A stretch of 8,223 nucleotides of DNA from assembly GCA_019120675.1 (NCBI GenBank), contig DWUQ01000155.1:1-8223 (forward strand), written 5' to 3'. Below the pieces are notes generated by a model that had not been told where the DNA came from, ran no database searches, and was given only the letters and a program-made list of their open reading frames with translations. The translations under genes and the position numbers were made by a program. Shown piece by piece: positions 1 through 5,336 of this stretch. This DNA is from Candidatus Paenalcaligenes intestinipullorum. GTDB taxonomy: Bacteria; Pseudomonadota; Gammaproteobacteria; Burkholderiales; Burkholderiaceae_B. Numbering within the stretch: position 1 is the first letter of the stretch; every line of letters starts with the position of its first letter.

Positions 1-912
1 AACCCCTTGATCCTCAACAGAAAAACCTGGTGGGTTGGCCTGAGCGCGTAGCGTAATCTGTGGGGGTTGGCCACCATAACGCAGGGCATTATCCATTAAA
101 TTGACGAATAACTCCTTGAGTAAAATGGGATCGCCATCAATCCATATTGCGTTAGACGGTGCAATGAGCTGTAATTGCCCCCCAGCTTGGCTGATCTGGG
201 CAAACCACTCCGCCCCCTCCTGTCGCAGCCATTCACATAAATCCAACCGCTCAAAACTATGCCTAGGTTGCGCCGTATGATCCGCTTTGGCTAGCACTAG
301 CATTTGTTCGCCTAGGCGTATTAAACGGTCACTAATCTGTTTGATACGTTCTGCGCGAGCCTGCACCTCTAAGGGCAGCTCTTTGGTTAGCATCAGTTCG
401 GATTCTAAGCGCAAACTGCTTAATGGGGTACGAAACTGATGGGCAGCATGACCAATAAAGCGCTTTTGCGCTTGCAGGGTGTCATCCAATTGCGCCAACA
501 CGTCGTTAAAATGCAGAGCTAAAGGAATCAGCTCACTCGGCAACCCCTCTAGACGCAATGGCCGCAATAAGGCTTCTGCCTCCTGCTCCGCTAATTGTGC
601 GGAAAGCTGATGCAAAGCTGTTAACCCTCCTTGTAATCCCCGCCAAAGCAGCACCACAAACAAACACAGCAAGGCGAGCTGAAAAAGCAGCATCGTCCAA
701 AAAATATAGTGAAGTGTGGTGGAAGCCAGACTGGCCTGACGAGTGAGCAGCCACGTCACCACTAAATCCACACTAACTAGGAGAATAATCGGAGGTAATA
801 AACGTAAAAGCAGCTGCCGCGTTAGGCTACCCGGCTTTAAAAAGAGAGCTATGTGCGCTCGCATTTGAGCAAAGCGACGCTTTAGGGCTGGGTAAACAAC
901 ACGAATTAGCAT
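1..912 (-). CDS. TctE-like sensor histidine kinase, C-terminus cut by window edge
   Basis: The frame is open for 304 codons from an ATG at 912 to the window start, so the C-terminus is missing. The N-terminus is basic. Two hydrophobic segments follow (about residues 34-56 and 69-90) with only about 12 residues between them. A HAMP-like linker then leads to the dimerisation/phosphoacceptor motif GHAAHQFRTPL, with His158 as the likely phosphorylated residue. The N-box NLMDNALRYG lies at 271-280 and the start of the G1 box (EDQG, Asp301) is the last thing visible. The linker and AAHQFRTPL are typical of the TctE/QseC group, but TctE proteins normally carry a periplasmic sensor domain of over 100 residues here, and this one does not. 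It should phosphorylate the response regulator encoded 18 bp upstream. The start is supported by AGGGG (919-923). Function as a kinase is secure; the signal is unknown. Confidence 0.9.
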   Translation of the reverse strand, partial: MLIRVVYPALKRRFAQMRAHIALFLKPGSLTRQLLLRLLPPIILLVSVDLVVTWLLTRQASLASTTLHYIFWTMLLFQLALLCLFVVLLWRGLQGGLTALHQLSAQLAEQEAEALLRPLRLEGLPSELIPLALHFNDVLAQLDDTLQAQKRFIGHAAHQFRTPLSSLRLESELMLTKELPLEVQARAERIKQISDRLIRLGEQMLVLAKADHTAQPRHSFERLDLCEWLRQEGAEWFAQISQAGGQLQLIAPSNAIWIDGDPILLKELFVNLMDNALRYGGQPPQITLRAQANPPGFSVEDQGV

Positions 913-918
913 AGTACG

Positions 919-923
919 CCCCT
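919..923 (-). promoter_or_regulatory. Ribosome binding site of the sensor kinase
   Basis: The minus strand reads AGGGG 6 bases before the ATG at 912. It lies in the 18-base gap after the response regulator stop and supports 912 as the start over the internal ATG at kinase residue 17. Confidence 0.6.
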
Positions 924-930
924 GCCTACA

Positions 931-1596
931 TCAGGGGGCTTCAAGCAGATAGCCGAACCCACGTATGGTTTGAATGGTGATGGGGGTGCCTTCGAGTCGG
1001 CGGCGCAGGCGATAGATGTAGACTTCAACGGCATTTTCGCTAAAGTCGGCATCAGTGGCGGATAAAGACTGCACAATTTGCTGTTTGGTCACGACTTTAC
1101 CCGCTCGGGAGAGGAGCTCTTCGAGTACTGAGAATTCACGTACGGATAAGCTTAAGCGACGCTGATGCACTCGGGCTTCGCGATTAACGGTGTCAAGACT
1201 TAAGGGACCTAACTGCAAAACAGGCTGAGCTTGACCAGACACTCGACGAGCAAACACACGCACTCGTGCTGCCAACTCAGCCAGCTCAAACGGTTTAGTG
1301 ACGTAATCATCGGCACCCGCATCCAAGCCCGCAACGCGGTCTTCGAGCGCATCCCGTGCGGTCAACAACAGTACGGCGACATCCACACCCTGTGAACGCA
1401 GCTGGGCTAATAACTGCAAGCCACTGCAATCCGGCAAGTTGATGTCTAAAACCAATAACCCATACGCATACTGGCGCACCCGCTCCAAAGCGGTGGCGCC
1501 AGTGGTTGCCAAATCAACGGCGTAGCCTTGATCGGTTAGGAACTCTTGTAAGGCGGGGCCGAGATTGGTGTCGTCTTCAATCAGTAATACTCGCAT
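931..1596 (-). CDS. OmpR/PhoB-family response regulator, TctD/QseB-like
   Basis: This is a 221-residue DNA-binding response regulator, normal length for the OmpR/PhoB family. The N-terminal receiver domain (about 1-115) has the acidic pair Asp8-Asp9, the phosphoacceptor Asp51 in VLDINLP, the switch residues Thr79 and Tyr98, and Lys101 in the KPF motif. The C-terminal winged helix (about 125-221) contains LSVREFSVLEELLSR, the recognition-helix segment VEVYIYRLRRRL and the terminal wing TIRGFGYLL. The ATG at 1596 lies 4 bases after the exbD stop and has no convincing ribosome site, which suggests translational coupling to exbD. Sequence style and the TctE-like kinase downstream place it nearest TctD/QseB. 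Its targets cannot be read from this window. Because it sits in the TonB operon, genes for outer-membrane receptors or the operon itself are reasonable guesses, but only guesses. Confidence 0.95.
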   Translation of the reverse strand: MRVLLIEDDTNLGPALQEFLTDQGYAVDLATTGATALERVRQYAYGLLVLDINLPDCSGLQLLAQLRSQGVDVAVLLLTARDALEDRVAGLDAGADDYVTKPFELAELAARVRVFARRVSGQAQPVLQLGPLSLDTVNREARVHQRRLSLSVREFSVLEELLSRAGKVVTKQQIVQSLSATDADFSENAVEVYIYRLRRRLEGTPITIQTIRGFGYLLEAP

Positions 1597-1600
1597 AAGG

Positions 1601-2131
1601 CTAGTTTACCGCGGCCGACTCCTTTTGGCTGCTACGATTGGTAGAAGCTGCTGGGTTAGCCGCTTTGACGTCGGCACTTGCTGCCGTACCATCAGGGTTT
1701 TGCGCTGGTGCGCTGTCGGCACCTGGACGCGTCACAAAGCCCAAACGCACCATACCCGACGCTTTGGATTTACTCATCACCTGCGCCAAAAGCTCGTAAC
1801 GTGTTTCTTGATCGGCACGAATCCGAACCTCAGGCTGAGGGGTTTCCTGAGAATAAGGACGTAAGACCTCGGTCAAGTCCTCCAGTGCGACGGGCTCGTT
1901 GTTGAGAAACAGCAACCCCTCTTCGGTAACGGCTAAATCCAACGATTTAGGATCCTTGTCCACGGGCTCCGCGGTAGCCTGAGGCAGCTGCACTTTAATG
2001 CTGTGCGTTAATAACGGAGCGGTGATAAGAAAAATCACCAACAGCACGAGCATGACGTCGATCAACGGCACCATATTGATTTCAGCATTTGTTTGCGCCG
2101 AAGATCGATTGTCAAAACTTCCAAAAGACAT
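1601..2131 (-). CDS. exbD: Biopolymer transport protein ExbD
   Basis: This 176-residue protein is the ExbD subunit of the TonB-ExbB-ExbD motor, which uses the proton gradient to energise outer-membrane receptors. A short cytoplasmic N-terminus leads to the single membrane segment MVPLIDVMLVLLVIFLITAP (about 20-39). Asp25 inside it is the protonatable residue, at the same position number as in E. coli ExbD. The periplasmic domain follows and ends in the family-typical GFVTRP (about 131-136). About 40 further residues are rich in Ala, Ser and Asn and have no counterpart in E. coli ExbD (141 residues). The ATG overlaps the exbB stop by one base (TAATG). AGGGAG at 2138-2143, inside exbB, is its ribosome site. 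The response regulator begins 4 bases after its stop. Identification is firm; whether the tail does anything is unknown. Confidence 0.96.
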   Translation of the reverse strand: MSFGSFDNRSSAQTNAEINMVPLIDVMLVLLVIFLITAPLLTHSIKVQLPQATAEPVDKDPKSLDLAVTEEGLLFLNNEPVALEDLTEVLRPYSQETPQPEVRIRADQETRYELLAQVMSKSKASGMVRLGFVTRPGADSAPAQNPDGTAASADVKAANPAASTNRSSQKESAAVN

Positions 2132-3045
2132 TAGTTACTCCCTACGATGGGTGCCCCACCTACCCCGACCTGTTGATCTACTATTGGCTCGGTGGCGATG
2201 GGTTTGCGAACAGGGGGCTGAGTCGTTGTGACATCGTTGTCGTTGTTGACGGGCTGGCCAGTGGTCAAGAAGGTGAATAAATCATGAGCAAAGGCATCCA
2301 GACGGGCTAAATAAACACGATTGGTGCGCACAAAAGCGTTGTAAGCGATGACCGCTGGAATGGCCACGGCCAGGCCCAAACCCGTCATGATTAAAGCTTC
2401 ACCGACAGGCCCTGCAATTTTATTGAGAGCGACCTCTTCGGATAAACCGATATTGATCAGAGCATGGTATACCCCCCATACGGTACCAAACAAACCCACA
2501 AAAGGTGAGGTGGAGCCGACGGACGCTAAAAGTGTTAGGCCATTTTCTAAGCGAGCGGTTTCTTCGTCAATAACCTTACGCATAATACGCATGACAAAAG
2601 AATCCGTAGAGCCCTTTTCTTCGAGCTTAAGGGCTCCATAGCGCGCATGATGATTGCGTGCATGGATCGCGTGACTGGCCAAATGCGCAAAAGGCTCATT
2701 GGCACCGTGCGTAGCAATCTCGTTTTCAACCTGCTCAAGTGAGCTGGCGGCCCAGAACTCGCGCAAAAATTTGCGAGAGCGCGTTTTGAGACGGTAATTT
2801 AGGAAAGCTTTTACTAAAATCAAATACCAGCTGGCTAAGGACATCAACAGCAGTACGATAAAGAGGCTTTTACCCACCCAATCGCTTTGAGCAACAAAAT
2901 GAAGCATGCCGGTGGAGGCTGCCTCTTGGGTCAGTATGGGCACCTCAGTAGCCGCAGTATTTGCAATGGATTCGGTGATTTCAGTGGTGGTAGCGCCCAC
3001 TTGTGCAAGGCCAACCATGAGCCCTTGAAACATATCCTGCAACAT
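2131..3045 (-). CDS. exbB: TonB-system proton channel protein ExbB (MotA/TolQ/ExbB family)
   Basis: This 304-residue protein is the ExbB ring subunit that forms the proton-conducting motor with ExbD and stabilises TonB. The first 55 residues or so are polar and probably periplasmic. The first membrane segment is about 59-80, a long cytoplasmic region follows, and segments 2 and 3 are about 172-195 and 216-239. The family core is present: SPFVGLFGTVWGVYHAL (180-196) and KIAGPVGEALIMTGLGLAVA (209-228). Glu216 and the channel threonines Thr188 and Thr221 correspond to Glu176, Thr148 and Thr181 of E. coli ExbB. The last 40 or so residues are a polar, Pro/Val/Thr-rich tail. It is longer than E. 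coli ExbB (244) at both ends. TolQ is the main alternative, but tonB directly upstream and exbD directly downstream decide for ExbB. Confidence 0.96.
   Translation of the reverse strand: MLQDMFQGLMVGLAQVGATTTEITESIANTAATEVPILTQEAASTGMLHFVAQSDWVGKSLFIVLLLMSLASWYLILVKAFLNYRLKTRSRKFLREFWAASSLEQVENEIATHGANEPFAHLASHAIHARNHHARYGALKLEEKGSTDSFVMRIMRKVIDEETARLENGLTLLASVGSTSPFVGLFGTVWGVYHALINIGLSEEVALNKIAGPVGEALIMTGLGLAVAIPAVIAYNAFVRTNRVYLARLDAFAHDLFTFLTTGQPVNNDNDVTTTQPPVRKPIATEPIVDQQVGVGGAPIVGSN
2138..2143 (-). promoter_or_regulatory. Ribosome binding site of exbD, inside exbB
   Basis: AGGGAG on the minus strand lies 6 bases before the exbD ATG at 2131, within the last codons of exbB. It indicates that exbD can load ribosomes itself, in addition to coupling through the TAATG overlap. 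Confidence 0.65.
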
Positions 3046-3051
3046 AAACGA

Positions 3052-3055
3052 TCCT
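3052..3055 (-). promoter_or_regulatory. Ribosome binding site of exbB, overlapping the tonB stop
   Basis: AGGA on the minus strand lies 6 bases before the exbB ATG at 3045 and shares two bases with the tonB TAG stop (3054-3056). The 8-base gap therefore carries little besides the translation signal, which argues for one tonB-exbB-exbD transcript. Confidence 0.7.
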
Positions 3056-3893
3056 ATAAAACAAAGTTGTACGGAATATCAGCCATTGCCCGGTAGGCCA
3101 CACCGTTTTCCGTATAAGGTTTAAATTTGGTTTTCTTAGCGGCACCCAAGGCTGCTGTATCGAGGCGCTCAAAGCCAGAAGACTTGCGTACCCAAACATC
3201 AAGCACAGTGCCCTGAGTAGAAATAACCACACGTACAACGACCGTCCCCGTTTCGCGGCGACGCTCAGACATACGTGGGTACACAGGCTGCGGAGGACGA
3301 CCTAAATAATTGACTTGTGCGACCATACGTGGCTTGTCAGGATCGACCGACTTAGCCGACTTGGGCCCACCCGCCTGGTCGCTTTTGGTGTCACTTTTGA
3401 CGGGCGACGATGAGGCGACCTTGGCGGTCTCCTTGGGCTCGGCTTTTTCGACCTTGGGCACTGGTTTAGGCTTAGGTTTAGGCTTAGGTTTCGGCTTTGG
3501 CTTTGGCTTGGGTTTCGGCTTAACTACTGGTTCGGGGATTTCTGGCTTTTCGACAATGGGCTCGGGTTCCGGCTCAGGTTCGACTTCAGGCTCAGGCTCA
3601 GGATCAATTTCTGGTTCAGGCTCGGGTTCGGGTTCAGGCTCGACCTGAGGCTCAGGCTCAGGTTCGGGAGCCACATCGGCCTCGGCCAAGGTAGGCTCGC
3701 CAGCATCGATATCCGGTAGATCAATGAGTTCGACACCAACGACCTCTTCGAGAGCGGGCTGCCCGACCATCTTGGGCTCAGACTCAAACAATAAAGTCGC
3801 GAACACACCGGCATGCAGACCTAACGCGACGACTAAAGCTGTGGCTTTAAAGGACCAGCGTGGTTTATCCGCATAGGGAGAAAAAAGCTGCAT
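3054..3893 (-). CDS. tonB: Energy-transducing periplasm-spanning protein TonB
   Basis: This 279-residue protein transmits motor energy from ExbB/ExbD to outer-membrane receptors. About 17 cytoplasmic residues precede a single membrane anchor (about 18-36) that contains His27, matching the essential anchor histidine His20 of E. coli TonB. The periplasmic spacer is an acidic Glu-Pro stretch (75-112) followed by a basic Lys-Pro stretch of ten KP units (125-144). The C-terminal TonB domain (about 195-279) shows PVYP (203-206), the conserved core SSGFERLDTAAL (238-249) and a C-terminal beta strand ending in IPYNFVL. I chose the ATG at 3893. The frame continues upstream to a TTG at 3941, but that start would be nearly leaderless from the predicted promoter and would add 16 residues not expected before the anchor. 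The ATG has only a weak ribosome site. Confidence 0.95.
   Translation of the reverse strand: MQLFSPYADKPRWSFKATALVVALGLHAGVFATLLFESEPKMVGQPALEEVVGVELIDLPDIDAGEPTLAEADVAPEPEPEPQVEPEPEPEPEPEIDPEPEPEVEPEPEPEPIVEKPEIPEPVVKPKPKPKPKPKPKPKPKPKPVPKVEKAEPKETAKVASSSPVKSDTKSDQAGGPKSAKSVDPDKPRMVAQVNYLGRPPQPVYPRMSERRRETGTVVVRVVISTQGTVLDVWVRKSSGFERLDTAALGAAKKTKFKPYTENGVAYRAMADIPYNFVL
3462..3521 (-). repeat. Lys-Pro codon repeat in tonB (10 units)
   Basis: Ten consecutive Lys-Pro codon pairs cover TonB residues 125-144. The codons vary within the family of synonyms, so the array is a protein-level repeat rather than a perfect DNA satellite. It forms the basic half of the rigid periplasmic spacer. Confidence 0.9.
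3558..3671 (-). repeat. Glu-Pro codon repeat in tonB
   Basis: Glu-Pro dipeptides dominate TonB residues 75-112, broken by single QV, ID and V interruptions. At DNA level this gives a degenerate 6-base repeat that reads ggctca or ggttcg on the plus strand. It is the acidic half of the TonB spacer and a likely site for length variation between strains. Confidence 0.9.
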
Positions 3894-3953
3894 AACAACT
3901 GTGTAGCAAATAAAAAGAGAAAGACGACCACCGCCTCTCAATGAGAATACCGT

Positions 3954-3982
3954 ATGCTAACAGTAATGCTAACTATTCTCAA
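3954..3982 (-). promoter_or_regulatory. Predicted sigma-70 promoter of the tonB operon
   Basis: On the minus strand a -35 element TTGAGA (3982-3977) is followed after 17 bp by TAGCAT (3959-3954), preceded by TG one base upstream, which makes an extended -10. Transcription would start near 3947, giving a leader of about 54 bases before the tonB ATG. The elements are imperfect but well spaced, and no other promoter is visible before tonB. Confidence 0.55.
3967..3981. promoter_or_regulatory. Fur-box-like operator over the tonB promoter
   Basis: TGCTAACTATTCTCA matches the 7-1-7 Fur consensus TGATAATNATTATCA at 11 of 14 informative positions. It covers the -35 hexamer and most of the spacer of the predicted promoter, where iron-loaded Fur would block RNA polymerase. 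Its right half, TATTCTCA, is repeated inverted as TGAGAATA at 3942-3949, beyond the -10. Iron control of tonB-exbBD is well known in proteobacteria; that this site is bound is inferred. Confidence 0.6.
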
Positions 3983-4044
3983 TATTAAAATAATGCTAAA
4001 CCCTAAATCGTTTAAATGTGTTTAACCGGGACTCACACAAAACA

Positions 4045-5058
4045 TCAAGCAGAAATCGCCAACAGTTCCTCAGCGAAATTTTCTAATGCCTCAAGGCCCA
4101 CCACATCTGTTTTTTGTAGAGGCATTAAAAACAAGGGTAAATCACTAAAACGTTGATGGATATTTTGTAAACGTAGCTGCTGGCCTGCCAACCGCTCACT
4201 CCAAAAGGCATCCTGTGTATGAGAAGGCATCACACGATTGACCACGACCGCGCTAATGGGCACCCTGGCTTCTGTCAGCGCTTTGATAGCGCGTTCGGTT
4301 TCTTGGATGGGTAAGCGCTCGGGAGTCAACACAAAAACAAAGCCAGTATGCTGTGTATCTTGGAGATGACGTAAGGTACGACGGAATAATTGTTGTCGTG
4401 CCACCAAGGTCCGAATAAGGGCCTGCTGCTTTTCAGGGATATCGGGCTGAGCGTCTTGAGTAGGGTCACTCAAGACACTCGGGATGTCGCGCTTGGGCGT
4501 TAGGTGTTTGAGAGCTTGACCAAGCTTTTCGGAACGCTGGTTGTGCCGCAGCAAGCCATCTGTCCACGCTGCCATGAGCTCGGGCAAGCTTAATAAACGC
4601 AGCGTGTGCCCAGTGGGCGCGGTATCAAAAATTAATAAATCAAACTCGTTGTAGCTGGTGTCGATAAGTGTGCAAATACGCTCTAATAATGCAGCTTCCT
4701 GAGCCCCAGGAGACTGACGCGAAAGATTGAGATGCCGCTCAAGCTCGCGCAATTGATCCGGCCCAGCGTACTGACGCATTTGTTCAAGCACACGCGATAA
4801 ATAGGCGTCCACTTCGCGATCGGGATCCAGTTCGAGTACGGTGAGATTGTTTTGTAGGGTTACAGGCTTGGCACCAATAGGTCGATCAAAGGCATCCGCT
4901 AGACTGTGTGCGGGATCAGTAGAAATTAATAATGCCCGCCGCCCTGCCTGAGCTGCTCCAACTGCCAAGGCACTGGCTACAGTGGTTTTACCCACCCCGC
5001 CCTTGCCGCCAACAAATAAAAGCTGTTTGTGTTGGATACATTGTGCCAGAGTAGTCAT
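4045..5058 (-). CDS. Single-domain ArsA/Get3 (TRC40)-family ATPase
   Basis: This 337-residue P-loop ATPase has one nucleotide-binding domain. Visible motifs are the deviant Walker A GGKGGVGKTT (17-26, signature Lys19 and Lys24), switch I STDPAHSLADAF (46-57, with Asp48 as the likely catalytic acid), SPGAQEA (116-122) and switch II FDTAPTGHTLRLL (144-156). LTPERLPIQETERAIKAL (244-261) and VVNRVMP (272-278) follow the family pattern near the adenine pocket. E. coli ArsA is about twice this length with two such domains and uses clustered cysteines to bind arsenite. Here the only cysteines are Cys7 and Cys129, and the Get3 zinc CxxC is absent, so an arsenite pump role is unlikely. The ATG at 5058 overlaps the preceding stop (TAATG). 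An upstream in-frame start at 5115 would run into the neighbour. The weak ribosome site suggests coupling. The client or partner is unknown. Confidence 0.9.
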   Translation of the reverse strand: MTTLAQCIQHKQLLFVGGKGGVGKTTVASALAVGAAQAGRRALLISTDPAHSLADAFDRPIGAKPVTLQNNLTVLELDPDREVDAYLSRVLEQMRQYAGPDQLRELERHLNLSRQSPGAQEAALLERICTLIDTSYNEFDLLIFDTAPTGHTLRLLSLPELMAAWTDGLLRHNQRSEKLGQALKHLTPKRDIPSVLSDPTQDAQPDIPEKQQALIRTLVARQQLFRRTLRHLQDTQHTGFVFVLTPERLPIQETERAIKALTEARVPISAVVVNRVMPSHTQDAFWSERLAGQQLRLQNIHQRFSDLPLFLMPLQKTDVVGLEALENFAEELLAISA

Positions 5059-5336
5059 TAACAACACCGCATATGATCTAAGGGCGAACGCTCCATGCCC
5101 ATACGTACGTGCCAATCGTGAAAGCGCTCAAGCAAGATAGGCTGCAGCTCAAGGGTATACCACGCTACGGGATTGGGGATACCCATAGTTTCTGCAAAAA
5201 CAAGCAACATAAATAGATCATCTTCGTCGCGCTTGGCACGAGCAAGCGCGGCCCGAAAGGGGGCATTGTAGTACTGCATGCCCCACTGATCCAGCACCTC
5301 ATAGGCCCGCTGGAAGGGCTGGATCAGCTTTTTCAT
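5058..5336 (-). CDS. Small CstA-associated protein with C-terminal Cys-Cys
   Basis: This 92-residue protein has no signal peptide or clear membrane segment. It is rich in aromatic and charged residues, including LDQWGMQYYNAPF (15-27), an acidic DEDDLF patch (37-42) and MGIPNPVAWYTLEL (51-64). It ends in HMRCC, and Cys91-Cys92 are its only cysteines. I recall a family named cory-CC-star that ends in CC and sits beside CstA and ArsA-type genes; the assignment is from memory and unverified. E. coli CstA and BtsT (YjiY) are paired with YbdD and YjiX, small proteins that also end in Arg-Cys-Cys, but the rest of this protein does not obviously resemble them. Its ATG overlaps the cstA stop and its stop overlaps the ATPase start (both TAATG). 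GGAAG in the end of cstA is a plausible ribosome site. A role as a transporter accessory is inferred. Confidence 0.85.
   Translation of the reverse strand: MKKLIQPFQRAYEVLDQWGMQYYNAPFRAALARAKRDEDDLFMLLVFAETMGIPNPVAWYTLELQPILLERFHDWHVRMGMERSPLDHMRCC

Larger units (their letters stand above)
3894..4044. other. Intergenic region between the ArsA/Get3-type gene and tonB
   Basis: This 151-bp AT-rich gap holds the predicted tonB promoter, the Fur-like site and three copies of a TATGCTAA / TAATGCTAA motif (3953-3960, 3964-3972, 3991-3999). I see no convincing rho-independent terminator for the upstream unit. The short inverted repeat GTTTAAA...TTTAAC near 4010-4026 is too weak and AT-rich to call one. 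Confidence 0.6.

Noticed and set aside
926..931. ATG directly followed by TAG between response regulator and kinase
   Set aside because: A start-stop pair overlapping the regulator's TGA could affect re-initiation, but it is only six bases and can occur by chance; the kinase has its own ribosome site after it.
3310..3648. Plus-strand open frame coding a Gly/Ser/Thr/Leu-rich repetitive protein
   Set aside because: It is the antisense image of the Glu-Pro and Lys-Pro repeats of tonB; repetitive codons keep the opposite frame free of stops. No ribosome site or domain supports it.
3894..3941. TTG start at 3941 extending TonB by 16 residues
   Set aside because: It would start about 6 bases from the predicted transcription start, lacks a ribosome site and lengthens the short cytoplasmic segment expected before the anchor. 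The ATG at 3893 fits better.
4045..5058. Arsenite efflux ATPase as the function of the ArsA-like gene
   Set aside because: There is a single ATPase half, no clustered cysteines, and no arsB, arsR or arsC in view; the neighbours point to CstA instead.
5059..5115. Upstream ATG at 5115 extending the ArsA/Get3-type ATPase by 19 residues
   Set aside because: It would overlap the Cys-Cys protein gene by 58 bases, and the added residues do not resemble the family N-terminus. The ATG at 5058 starts just before the Walker A strand and forms the TAATG junction.
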